Part shown: piece after piece, positions 30,395 to 38,316 of the stretch
Layout: each line of letters begins with the position of its first letter
Position numbering within the stretch: position 1 is the first letter of the stretch
NCBI GenBank assembly: GCA_003050645.1
Contig: PEBX01000016.1
Coordinates: 1-48,527, forward strand
DNA: 48,527 bases
Origin: Candidatus Carbonibacillus altaicus
Lineage (GTDB): Bacteria; Bacillota; Bacilli; Thermicanales; DSM-22653
Reading direction: 5' to 3'
The notes under the pieces: generated by a model
Database searches by the model: none
The model's input: only the letters and a program-made list of their open reading frames with translations
What the model was told of the DNA's origin: nothing
Made by a program: the position numbers and the translations under genes

Positions 30395-30428
30395 TTTGTC
30401 AGCTTCCTTAATTTGTCAGCTTCCTTAA
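30395..30428. repeat. 17-bp perfect tandem duplication
   Basis: TTTGTCAGCTTCCTTAA occurs at 30395-30411 and 30412-30428 without any difference. It lies in the non-coding part of the island between the ABC-F promoter region and MITE copy B. The stretch 30221-30636 holds no gene I can see. Confidence 0.9.
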
Positions 30429-30636
30429 ATTGTGATAAACAATAACGGTCATGGGTGAAGCTGTCGATTCATTGTGGATAGCCGAACATGAAGCGGCCGA
30501 TCGACGGGACAGGTTGTATTTGTGATGGAATGCAAAAACACACAATATTCGAGAATGAAATACCTGAAAAGGCTCATATGATGCAAATTTAAACTATTTT
30601 CAACGAATCATATGGAATCGGTGTAAATGTAATCCT

Positions 30637-30881
30637 GATTCCGTGACCAAGGTATAAAAAATTTGTGCCTTGTACTGTCGATTGTCGCTAAAATAGTTCT
30701 CCTGGCCATTTTAAGCGAAGATTTTGTTCATGTTAACCGGCAACAGAAAGAAGTTTTAGGCTTTACTGAATGTTCACTATGATCACCCCGCAGGTGAAAG
30801 TAGATTGATTTCATATTTCGACGTAAAGCCATGAATCCTCTGCTAAAGAAGGGTGAATCAAGGGAGATTGTTCACGGAATC
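30637..30881. mobile_element. MITE-like element, copy B (245 bp)
   Basis: Same orientation, ends and body as copy A, about 98% identical, with the same terminal GATTCCGTGA/TCACGGAATC inverted repeat. Right of it begins GTATGAA, a heptamer that also occurs 3 bp left of copy A. The two copies bound a ~3.1-kb unit that contains the ABC-F gene. Confidence 0.88.
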
Positions 30882-30948
30882 GTATGAATTTTAATGTCTC
30901 GTGCATTATCAAACTTAAGCATGGCGTTAAACGTATCGTGCATACAAT

Positions 30949-30984
30949 AGATGCGAATGCATTGGCAGATGCGAATGAACTGGC
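30949..30984. repeat. 18-bp tandem repeat, two units, upstream of the lipoprotein gene
   Basis: AGATGCGAATGCATTGGC (30949-30966) is followed by AGATGCGAATGAACTGGC (30967-30984), 16 of 18 identical. A third decayed GATGCGATGCGCGAATG lies at about 30991-31006 and includes the start codon of the next gene. Confidence 0.75.
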
Positions 30985-31003
30985 TTAAGGATGCGATGCG
31001 CGA

Positions 31004-31900
31004 ATGTTTTTTTTCAAGATTCATGCTAAAAGACGCTTCTTGACGGTGCTTTCGTATACGCTCATTGTTTTGCCTCTCATTGTATCAGCCTGTGGTGTGA
31101 AAGCGTCGACCAAACCGATACCGGCATACCCTGTTTTGACCTGGGAAGAGGGGAGTGAACTTAAGGTTGCCTTTTTGGATTTGTCGGAAGGGGAGGCGAC
31201 GCTCATCCTTACATCTTGGGAGACGTTACTCATTGATACCGGTTCGGAGTCTTCGTGGCCTGAGCTCAAAGCTGTGCTCGATGGCTGGAGGATTAAGCGG
31301 CTGGATCGGGTATTTCTGTCCTCCCCGGACGATCCGTGGAGTGGAAATGCGCATAAGCTCCAAGAAACGTATCAGGTTGGTCATTTTATGCTGGCACCGG
31401 GATGGTCACAAAAAATTCTCTTTACGAAACAGCTTCCATCCGATAAAATAGTTATAGTACAGTCCGGAGATGGTCTCCAGTTAAAAAACGGTGCGCGCAT
31501 CGATGTCCTTAACCCTTCCGATCCTATTCCGCTTTCGCCGCATAATCAATCGCTCGTTCTCCGCTTGACGTATGGTGAGATTCGTTTTTTATTTACCGGC
31601 GCGGTGGATGAGCACATGGAAAAGGCGCTTATCACAAAATATGATATGCATACGGAAGTGTTAAAGGTCTCTTCTTGCGGAGCGCCGTGGGGTACGAGTG
31701 AACAATTTCTCCGGGAAAGCGACCCACAGGTTGCGGTCAAATTTTCGAACTGTGGGATGCGTTTCGATGATGCGCCCACGAGACGTCGTTTGCTCGCGCA
31801 ATGGGTCGAACTGTATGAGACGGCCGAAGATGGCGCGGTCATCATGGATGTTCATCGCGACGATTATGACGTCTCGTACATGCAACGAGAAAAACATTGA
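31004..31900 (+). CDS. Lipoprotein with degenerate ComEC-type metallo-beta-lactamase fold
   Basis: The protein has 298 residues. The signal peptide ends in lipobox VSAC (about residues 27-30), so it should be anchored outside the membrane. The body follows the ComEC C-terminal domain: VAFLDLSEGEATLI for the usual VGQGDA, LLIDTGSES, LDRVFLSSPDDPWSGN where the metal motif THPxxDHxGG should be, LRLTYGEIRFLFTGAVD, and LKVSSCGAPWGTSEQFL in place of LKVxHHGS. The histidines and the key aspartate of the active site are gone, so it is probably a binding rather than a hydrolysing protein. The start ATG has a weak SD. The gene lies just upstream of rex. Confidence 0.7.
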   Translation: MFFFKIHAKRRFLTVLSYTLIVLPLIVSACGVKASTKPIPAYPVLTWEEGSELKVAFLDLSEGEATLILTSWETLLIDTGSESSWPELKAVLDGWRIKRLDRVFLSSPDDPWSGNAHKLQETYQVGHFMLAPGWSQKILFTKQLPSDKIVIVQSGDGLQLKNGARIDVLNPSDPIPLSPHNQSLVLRLTYGEIRFLFTGAVDEHMEKALITKYDMHTEVLKVSSCGAPWGTSEQFLRESDPQVAVKFSNCGMRFDDAPTRRRLLAQWVELYETAEDGAVIMDVHRDDYDVSYMQREKH

Positions 31901-31932
31901 TGTATGATCCAATCATGAAGGGAGGGAAAACC

Positions 31933-32583
31933 GTGCAGAAAGAGCGAGAACAGCCAATCTCCGATACGGTGATCAAGCGTTTGCCGATTTATCTCCGTTA
32001 TTTAACCTACTTGGAGCGCATGGGTGTACGCACGGTGTCCTCCTATCAGATGGGTAAAGAACTGGGGCAAAATCCCGCGCAGATTCGCAAAGATCTTGCC
32101 TACTTCGGTGAGTTTGGGCGAAAGGGCATCGGCTATGAAGTGGGTTATTTAATAAAAAAAATACGCCAGATTCTCCATCTGGATCAGCTGATTCCTGTTG
32201 CGCTGGTCGGGGCGGGTCATCTCGGTACGGCGCTCGCCCGGTACAACGCATTTCAACAAGACAATATGCGTATCGTCGCTATTTTTGACCATTCACCGCT
32301 TAAAGCCGGGCGGGATGTCGATGGGCTTAAAGTTCAACCGATGAAAGAGCTGAAAAGCACCATTCAGGAAAAAGATATCCGTGTTGGTATCATCACTGTT
32401 CCTGACTATGCTGCGCAGGAAGTCGCCGATCAACTGATCGAGGCGGGCGTTGAAGCGATTATGAATTTTGCTCCGATCATCATCCATACACCGCCCAATA
32501 TCCGTGTTCACCATGCCGATCTGACGACTGAACTTCACAGCTTGGCGTATTATTTGCGTCAACCAGAATATATGGTGAATTGA
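31933..32583 (+). CDS. rex: Redox-sensing transcriptional repressor Rex
   Basis: This 216-residue repressor senses the NADH/NAD+ ratio. An N-terminal winged helix (VIKRLPIYLRYLTYLERMG, SSYQMGKELGQNPAQIRKDLAYFGEFGRKGIGY in part) is followed by a Rossmann domain with VALVGAGHLGTALARY and IITVPDYAAQEVADQL, and a C-terminal swapped helix. GTG 31933 is chosen because AGGGAGGG (about 31918-31925) lies 7 nt before it; the in-frame ATG 31897 overlaps the previous gene. I found no TTGTGAA-N6-TTCACAA operator in the window. Targets would be fermentation and respiration genes. Confidence 0.94.
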   Translation: MQKEREQPISDTVIKRLPIYLRYLTYLERMGVRTVSSYQMGKELGQNPAQIRKDLAYFGEFGRKGIGYEVGYLIKKIRQILHLDQLIPVALVGAGHLGTALARYNAFQQDNMRIVAIFDHSPLKAGRDVDGLKVQPMKELKSTIQEKDIRVGIITVPDYAAQEVADQLIEAGVEAIMNFAPIIIHTPPNIRVHHADLTTELHSLAYYLRQPEYMVN

Positions 32584-32600
32584 ATTAAAAAAAGATCGAT

Positions 32601-32636
32601 AAAAAGGCGTGTCGCATATTTGCGATACGTCTTTTT
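32601..32636 (+). terminator. Rho-independent terminator after rex
   Basis: AAAAAGGCGTGTCGCA pairs with TGCGATACGTCTTTTT over about 14 bp with two G-U pairs, and loop TATT. It ends in T5 directly before the next promoter. Confidence 0.9.
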
Positions 32637-32640
32637 GTTC

Positions 32641-32669
32641 TTGACCTCGTTCGCGCACTTTGATTTAAT
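32641..32669 (+). promoter_or_regulatory. SigA promoter of the amidohydrolase gene
   Basis: TTGACC (32641-32646) and TTTAAT (32664-32669) have a 17-nt spacer. The predicted start at about 32676 leaves a short leader carrying the SD GAGAGGG (about 32681-32687). Confidence 0.65.
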
Positions 32670-32694
32670 GAAAGAAGAAAGAGAGGGCATCATG

Positions 32695-33975
32695 ATGAGC
32701 TGGATACTGGCACAGGCAAAAGTATACATAGACGACGCGTTTCACGATGGATATGTCAAAATGAACGGATCCATGATTGAAGAAGTCGGAAAAGGCTTGC
32801 CGCATGTCGGACCGGACGATGAAGTGTGGAATGTGCGCGGGGCATTTGTCTTACCAGGCCTCGTCAACACGCACAATCATACACCGATGACGCTCTTGCG
32901 CGGTTTGGGAGAAGGAGAACCCCTAAAACGCTGGCTGGAAGACGTCATGTGGCCGCGGGAAGCGATGCTTTCTGAAGAAGACGTCTACTGGGGGACGCTC
33001 CTCGCTCAGGCCGAGATGATTGAAAGCGGTACGACGACATTTTTAGATATGTACGACCGTCTTCATGTCATTTTCGAAGCCGTCCGTTTAAGCGGTATGC
33101 GAGCGGTCCTCGCACGGGGGATGATCGGTTCCGAGGATCCTTCTGTGGAAGCGGCAAAACTGAAAGAAGCAGAAGACGTGTCGAGGCGGTACCACGGCGC
33201 GCTTTCCGGTCGGATTACGATGATGATTTCTCCGCACGGCGCTTACACCTGTTCCAGCGCCTTTTTAAAGGAAATTATTGAGCTTTCCCGCGCGTTATCG
33301 CTACCCGTGACGACTCATCTCGCCGAGACCCGGCAGGAGCTTCTCACCGTAAAAAAGCGCGAAGCGATGGAGACGATTCCGTATTTAGAAGCACTCGGTC
33401 TGTTTGAACGCCCCCTCCTCGTGGCGCATGCCGTGCATTTAAGTGAACGGGATCGGGAGACGCTGGCCCGCTATGACGTACGGATTTCGCACAATCCGGT
33501 GTCAAACTTAAAACTGGGGAGCGGCATTGCCCCGATCCCCGATCTCATCCGTCGGGGGCTTACGATCAGCCTGGGAACGGACGGCGCAGCCAGCAACAAT
33601 AACTATGATCTGTTTGAAGAAATGCGCATGGCGGCGCTCTTGCACAAGGGTAAGGAAGAAGACGCCACGCTCATTCATCCAAACGAAGCGCTCCGTATGG
33701 CAACTGCTGCGGGGGCGCGTGCCCTTTTTTTAGAGCATGTGATCGGCAAGCTGGCCAAGGGATACCGGGCCGATCTCATCATCGTCCGCTCCGACGGCCT
33801 GCCCTATGTCCCGGCCCATGATGATGTGGCCAATCTAGTGTATAACGGTCGCGGCTCAGACGTACTTGGTACGATCGTCGACGGTCGTCTTCTGTACTGG
33901 AAAGGGGAGCATCTCACGTTGGATACAGAACGTATACGGTATGAAGCGCGTTTAAGGGCCAAGCGTCTGGCCTGA
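32695..33975 (+). CDS. mtaD: 5'-methylthioadenosine/S-adenosylhomocysteine deaminase
   Basis: This 426-residue TRZ/ATZ-type amidohydrolase has metal ligands in VNTHNHTPMTLLRG, in HLAETRQE and HAVHLSERD, and the catalytic aspartate in GTDGAASNNNYDLFEEMR. The set fits MtaD/SAH deaminases rather than guanine or cytosine deaminases, though related 8-oxoguanine and triazine hydrolases share the fold. The start is ATG 32695 or 32692, both near GAGAGGG. The product may handle MTA released by polyamine synthesis, for which speD is in the same window. It is monocistronic with its own promoter. Confidence 0.82.
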   Translation: MSWILAQAKVYIDDAFHDGYVKMNGSMIEEVGKGLPHVGPDDEVWNVRGAFVLPGLVNTHNHTPMTLLRGLGEGEPLKRWLEDVMWPREAMLSEEDVYWGTLLAQAEMIESGTTTFLDMYDRLHVIFEAVRLSGMRAVLARGMIGSEDPSVEAAKLKEAEDVSRRYHGALSGRITMMISPHGAYTCSSAFLKEIIELSRALSLPVTTHLAETRQELLTVKKREAMETIPYLEALGLFERPLLVAHAVHLSERDRETLARYDVRISHNPVSNLKLGSGIAPIPDLIRRGLTISLGTDGAASNNNYDLFEEMRMAALLHKGKEEDATLIHPNEALRMATAAGARALFLEHVIGKLAKGYRADLIIVRSDGLPYVPAHDDVANLVYNGRGSDVLGTIVDGRLLYWKGEHLTLDTERIRYEARLRAKRLA

Positions 33976-34034
33976 GGTACGACTTACGATCAGAGCGTTC
34001 ATAACGATCCTATCCTTATTGATGCACCATCCGA

Positions 34035-34124
34035 TGATGAAACGTCGCATCCTGTTTCAGGATAGACTCCCATGCCGCCTTTGCGGTACCAGCAGAAGGA
34101 TGAAACGATGCAACCTATTTCAGG
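34035..34124 (+). repeat. Dispersed 26-bp repeat, copies 2 and 3
   Basis: TGATGAAACGTCGCA...CCTGTTTCAG at 34035-34060 and a variant beginning GGATGAAACGATGCA at 34099-34124, 64 bp apart. Both match copy 1 at 22305-22330 in sequence, orientation and intergenic setting. The conserved TGAAA/TTTCA ends could fold into a small hairpin. The gap 33976-34183 contains nothing else recognisable. Confidence 0.75.
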
Positions 34125-34183
34125 ATGGGATAGCTTAGAGGCGAAAAGCATCTTATGCTTACGGGCAAAAGGGGTGTACGAAG

Positions 34184-34666
34184 ATGCGCTGGCGACTGAC
34201 CTTTTTTGTCACATCGATCGGTATCTTAGCGCTTGTATTGATCTTTTATGCAAGTCAAATCGTATACTCACAGCGACAAAAGATGACGGAGCATGCGTAC
34301 TTCTGTCTTAAGCAGGCCTCCTTCCCCATAGATCAGCTCATAAAAACTGAAGTGTATCGCGGAACGGCGCTTATTACGACGCTTCATGTAGAGACGTCCG
34401 GAGGCACGTCCATCCTTTTTTGCGATGAGCAAGGGTCACTCTTGGAGACAGTGAAAGAAGAGGCGATCGTCCCAGAGGAGGCCATCCGGCGCGCACTCAG
34501 CACACATTTTCCCGGTGCATCGCTGTCTCGCCTTGTCCTCGGCTGGGATTTTAAAAGGCCCATCTATGAAGCGAAGGTATCCTTTGCCGATCGTTCTTTC
34601 GGGTTCGTCTATTTTGATGCCAGAGATGGAAAGCGCCTGCGTTCTATTTTGCTGCCGCCCTCATAA
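34184..34666 (+). CDS. YpmB/TseB-like membrane-anchored PepSY-type protein
   Basis: The protein has 160 residues with one N-terminal transmembrane helix (LTFFVTSIGILALVLIFYAS) and an extracytoplasmic domain that resembles the tandem PepSY-like fold of B. subtilis YpmB (TseB), a partner of penicillin-binding protein 2A. Similarity is in the layout and in the C-terminal YEAKVSFADRSFGFVYFDARDGKRL, not in a strict motif. In B. subtilis ypmB lies beside aspB, asnS and dnaD, and aspB and dnaD follow here within 4 kb, which supports the call. AAAGGGGTG precedes ATG 34184. Confidence 0.65.
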   Translation: MRWRLTFFVTSIGILALVLIFYASQIVYSQRQKMTEHAYFCLKQASFPIDQLIKTEVYRGTALITTLHVETSGGTSILFCDEQGSLLETVKEEAIVPEEAIRRALSTHFPGASLSRLVLGWDFKRPIYEAKVSFADRSFGFVYFDARDGKRLRSILLPPS

Positions 34667-34812
34667 GGTAGCGGAAACCACCTGCCTGGCATGGCGCATA
34701 AAACTGACATAGATGAACCCGATACGGGTAGATGACCCTAGTAGCGCGTAACGCTTTTTTGTTTAAGTTAGGCTACGAACCCGATGTTCACGCTCATAGA
34801 TCAGCCTTTTAC

Positions 34813-34847
34813 CGCATAACGAGTACGGGTCGACAATACGTTATGCG
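34813..34847. promoter_or_regulatory. 9-bp inverted repeat upstream of the hydroxyacyl-CoA dehydrogenase gene
   Basis: CGCATAACG (34813-34821) and CGTTATGCG (34839-34847) are perfect inverted arms with 17 nt between them, 50 nt before the GTG start. With no T run after it, an operator or leader hairpin is more likely than a terminator. A weak terminator-like AGCG-cgtaa-CGCT-T6 lies near 34743-34761. The gap 34667-34897 has no gene. Confidence 0.5.
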
Positions 34848-34897
34848 CTGGGATGCGTTAGGCATGAAGGAACGCATACACGTTGGAGGCGGATGAT

Positions 34898-35770
34898 GTG
34901 TTAAAAAAGGTAGGGATCATAGGGGCCGGTACGATGGGGGTAGAGATCGCCGAGACGCTCGCCGAACAAGGACTGGAAGTCATCTTAATCGATCAGACGG
35001 AAGAGAAATTGAATGATGCCCGTTTGCGTCTTTTTACATCGCAAGAGAGAAAATTAGCGCGCTGGACGATTACGGAAGGGGAAAAAAAACTGGTCTTATC
35101 CCGTATTCAGTTTACCCTAGACTGGCGCAAGCTGTCTGACGTCCCGCTCGTCATCGAAGCGGTTACGGAAGACACGATCATCAAACGGGATGTCTTCCGG
35201 CGCTTAAGTCTGGAGACGGCGCCGCACGTCGTGCTCGCCACGAACACCTCGACGCTTTCTATCACGGAGCTCGCCCAGGCGACCCGCCGCGCCGACAAAG
35301 TGATCGGGCTTCATTTTTTCGAACCCGTTCAGCAAAGTAAATTGATTGAAGTCGTTCGCGGATACCGTACTTCTGAAGAGACGGTCCACTTTGCTTTTCA
35401 ATTTGCGAGTCGTATCGGTAAAGAAGCGGTCGAAGTGTATGAATCTCCCGGTTTTATCTCCTCGCGCCTCATGCTTGTCATGATTAACGAAGCAATCCTT
35501 CTCTACATGGAAGGGATCGCCAACAAAGAAGCGATCGACAAAGCGATGCGACTCGGGTATGATCTTCCCAGGGGCCCGTTGGAGATGGCTGATCGTTTTG
35601 GTTTGGATGCCGTCCTTTTAGCGCTGGAAGGCCTGTTTCGAGAATACGGCGAAACCAAGTTTCGTCCGTCTCCGCTTCTTAAAAAAATGGTGCGTTCAGG
35701 GCTTTTAGGAGTAAAAAGCGGGGAAGGTTTTTTCCGCTATGATGTTCGCGGGGAGCGGGTGGACGAATGA
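34898..35770 (+). CDS. 3-hydroxybutyryl/3-hydroxyacyl-CoA dehydrogenase
   Basis: This 290-residue NAD(H)-dependent enzyme interconverts acetoacetyl-CoA and 3-hydroxybutyryl-CoA. The nucleotide motif is VGIIGAGTMGVEIAETLAEQG, and the catalytic histidine is in VIGLHFFEPVQQSKLIEVV. C-terminal helices show SPGFISSRLMLVMINEA and GVKSGEGFFRYD. GTG 34898 is chosen because GGAGGCG (about 34885-34891) is 6 nt upstream; an in-frame TTG at 34883 lies within the SD. It overlaps ackA by 4 nt. Candidates are Hbd (fermentative) and MmgB/PaaH (degradative); context with acetate kinase leaves both open. Confidence 0.87.
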   Translation: MLKKVGIIGAGTMGVEIAETLAEQGLEVILIDQTEEKLNDARLRLFTSQERKLARWTITEGEKKLVLSRIQFTLDWRKLSDVPLVIEAVTEDTIIKRDVFRRLSLETAPHVVLATNTSTLSITELAQATRRADKVIGLHFFEPVQQSKLIEVVRGYRTSEETVHFAFQFASRIGKEAVEVYESPGFISSRLMLVMINEAILLYMEGIANKEAIDKAMRLGYDLPRGPLEMADRFGLDAVLLALEGLFREYGETKFRPSPLLKKMVRSGLLGVKSGEGFFRYDVRGERVDE

Positions 35771-36987
35771 AAAAACCGTTGATACTCGTTTTAAACAGCG
35801 GCTCTTCCTCGATCAAATTTCAACTCTTTGATATGAGTGCCGAGACGGTTCTGGCCCGCGGGCTGATCGAACGGATTGGCCTCGACATCGCTACCATTCA
35901 TTTTCAAGTCGGGGACGAGACGTACAAGCAAGCGGAAGAGATCTGGTCGCATGAGGGCGCGATCGATGTCATCCTCCGGCTGCTGACAGACGGTAAAAAG
36001 CCGCCGCTTAGCCGCAAAGAGGCGCTTGCTGGGATCGGGCACCGCGTCGTTCACGGGGGAGAGGCTTTTCAGGCACCGGTTTTGATCGATGATGAGGTGA
36101 TTCGGGTCATTTACGAACACATCGATCTTGCGCCGCTTCATAATCCCGCGAATCTAAAGGGAATCGAAGCGACGCGGGCGCAATTCGGCAACTGGGTGCC
36201 GATGGTCGCTGTTTTTGATACGGCTTTCCATCAAACGATGGGCGAGGAAGCGTATCTCTATGCCATTCCTTATACGCTTTACCGCAGGCACAAAGTTCGG
36301 CGCTACGGCTTTCACGGAACATCGCACCATTACGTCTGGGAAGAGCTCATCCGTTTGGCTGGAGACGCCTGGCGCTCGCGTAAAGTGGTGAGTCTCCACT
36401 TGGGAAACGGTGCCAGTGCATGCGCCATCCAGGCCGGCAAAGTCGTAGAAACGAGTATGGGGATGACGCCGCTTGAAGGTCTGGTGATGGGCACGCGTTC
36501 GGGAGACATCGATCCGGCGGTACTCCCGTACGTTATGGCCAAGGAAGACCTCTCCATCGCCGAAGTTCAGGCCATGTTAAATAAACACAGCGGACTTTTA
36601 GGTCTCTCCGAAAAAACGTCCGATATGCGGGAAATTCTGGCTTTTATGTTTGAAGGGGATGAAGGTGCCGACCGAGCGTTTCGTGTTTTTATGCATCGCC
36701 TGAAAAAGTATGTCGGCGCTTATGCAGCGACCATGGGCGGCATCGATGCTTTGATCTTAACCGGTGGGATCGGCGAACACGCTGCCCCTGTCCGCGAAGC
36801 ACTTCTGGCCGGACTTTCGTTTCTCGGTTTTGATCTAGACCGGCGCGCCAATGTGGAGAAAAAAGACGGGTTCCGAAGAATTACATCTGATACGAGCCGG
36901 GCGCATGCGTTTGTCATTCCGACGGATGAAGAACGATTTATTGCCCGGGAGACGTACCGCTTACTCAAGGCAGAAGGATTGTTGTAA
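35767..36987 (+). CDS. ackA: Acetate kinase
   Basis: This 406-residue ASKHA kinase interconverts acetyl phosphate and acetate with ATP. Motifs are LVLNSGSSSIKFQLFD, GIGHRVVHGGE, FDTAFHQTM (catalytic Asp region), YGFHGTSHHYV, SLHLGNGASACAI and TSMGMTPLEGLVMGTRSGD. Butyrate kinase is less likely because the acetate-kinase signature set is complete. The start ATG overlaps the dehydrogenase stop (ATGA), so the two are one operon. A pta gene is not in the window. Confidence 0.93.
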   Translation: MKKPLILVLNSGSSSIKFQLFDMSAETVLARGLIERIGLDIATIHFQVGDETYKQAEEIWSHEGAIDVILRLLTDGKKPPLSRKEALAGIGHRVVHGGEAFQAPVLIDDEVIRVIYEHIDLAPLHNPANLKGIEATRAQFGNWVPMVAVFDTAFHQTMGEEAYLYAIPYTLYRRHKVRRYGFHGTSHHYVWEELIRLAGDAWRSRKVVSLHLGNGASACAIQAGKVVETSMGMTPLEGLVMGTRSGDIDPAVLPYVMAKEDLSIAEVQAMLNKHSGLLGLSEKTSDMREILAFMFEGDEGADRAFRVFMHRLKKYVGAYAATMGGIDALILTGGIGEHAAPVREALLAGLSFLGFDLDRRANVEKKDGFRRITSDTSRAHAFVIPTDEERFIARETYRLLKAEGLL

Positions 36988-36988
36988 T

Positions 36989-37030
36989 GCAGAAATGATT
37001 TGGCAGAAATGACTTAACAGAAATGTCTTA
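36989..37030. repeat. 14-bp tandem array, three units, after ackA
   Basis: GCAGAAATGATTTG, GCAGAAATGACTTA and ACAGAAATGTCTTA follow each other in exact 14-bp register, starting 2 nt after the ackA stop codon. The core CAGAAATG is fixed in all three. Confidence 0.85.
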
Positions 37031-37105
37031 ACCACGAAAAGAAAAATAGCCAAAAGTAGTCGAATGATGTACATCAATTTTTCTGTAAGAAAGGCGGCAT
37101 GAAGG

Positions 37106-38308
37106 ATGAAACCACTTGCTATGCGCGTACGGATGCTCGCGCCTTCACCGACACTGGCTATTACCGCGCGGGCCAATGCCATGAGAGCAGAGGGAAAAGA
37201 CGTACTTTCTCTAGGCGCAGGGGAGCCCGATTTCAATACGCCCGATGTCATCATCGAGGCTGCATACCGTTCCATGAAGGAAGGGAAGACGAAGTATACC
37301 CCGTCTGGCGGCATTCCCCCTTTGCGAGAGGTCGTCGCGCGAGAACTTACACAAACGATCGGCAAATCATATGCACCCGGACACGTCCATATCGCCTCCG
37401 GCGCCAAGCAGGCGCTCTATAACGTTTTTCAAGCCATCGTCCAGGAAGAAGAGGAAGTCATCATTCCCGTTCCATACTGGGTGAGTTACCCAGAACAGGT
37501 GAAACTCTCCGGTGGTATTCCTGTACTTGTACCGACGACGCGGGAGAACGGCTATAAACTGACACCGGAGGCCCTCCGCGGTGCGCTTTCGGGAAAAACG
37601 CGTGCGCTCATTTTAAACTCCCCGTCTAATCCAACCGGGAGCCTCTACACCGAACGAGAACTCGCTCTTCTAGCCGAAGTGCTGGAAGCATATCCGGATG
37701 TCTGGATCGTCTCCGACGAGATCTACAGGAAACTTATCTATGAAGGAGAACACACGAGCATTGCCTCACTTTCAGACGCGTTGTATGCGCGGACCATCGT
37801 CATCGACGGTGTCTCCAAGCCGTATGCCATGACTGGCTGGCGCATCGGCTGGGCAGCATCAACGGACCGAGCGCTGATCGAAGCGCTTGATAACCTTTCC
37901 AGTCAGAGCACTTCGAATCCGACGACCTTTGCACAGTACGGCGCGCTCCATGCTCTGACGGATGAGAGTGGAGAAGTCGAGCAAGCGGTTCAGCGCATGG
38001 TCGCAACGTATCGCACCCGGCGCGATACGATCGTCCCCAAACTTATGGAAATTCCGGGTTTCTGGTTGGACAGGCCTCCGGCTGCCTTTTATGTCTACAT
38101 CGACATCTCCGAAGCACTCAAAAAAAGCGGTTTCCAAGATGTCGATGCGTGGGCTGAAGCGCTCCTAGAAGAAGAAGGGGTGGCGGTCGTTCCCGGAACC
38201 GGGTTTGGTACGCTAGAACACATACGCATCTCCTACGCCACGGATCTCGATACGCTGAATGAAGCGATCACTCGTATGCGGCGGTTTGTAGAAAAACGGA
38301 TGTCCTGA
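37106..38308 (+). CDS. aspB: Aspartate aminotransferase (AspB, class I/II)
   Basis: This 400-residue PLP enzyme makes aspartate from oxaloacetate and glutamate. It begins MKPLAMRVRMLAPSPTLAIT, as B. subtilis AspB does. GAGEPDFNTP, NSPSNPTGSLY and SDEIYRKLIYEG surround the cofactor. The PLP lysine is in DGVSKPYAMTGWRIGW. Both ends are flanked by 14-bp repeat arrays of different sequence. asnS, its usual partner in Bacillus, is absent. Confidence 0.92.
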   Translation: MKPLAMRVRMLAPSPTLAITARANAMRAEGKDVLSLGAGEPDFNTPDVIIEAAYRSMKEGKTKYTPSGGIPPLREVVARELTQTIGKSYAPGHVHIASGAKQALYNVFQAIVQEEEEVIIPVPYWVSYPEQVKLSGGIPVLVPTTRENGYKLTPEALRGALSGKTRALILNSPSNPTGSLYTERELALLAEVLEAYPDVWIVSDEIYRKLIYEGEHTSIASLSDALYARTIVIDGVSKPYAMTGWRIGWAASTDRALIEALDNLSSQSTSNPTTFAQYGALHALTDESGEVEQAVQRMVATYRTRRDTIVPKLMEIPGFWLDRPPAAFYVYIDISEALKKSGFQDVDAWAEALLEEEGVAVVPGTGFGTLEHIRISYATDLDTLNEAITRMRRFVEKRMS

Positions 38309-38316
38309 TGAAGCAA

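Noticed and set aside
31900-32640. Rex autoregulatory operator
   Set aside because: I looked for TTGTGAA-N6-TTCACAA around rex and neighbouring genes and found no acceptable match.
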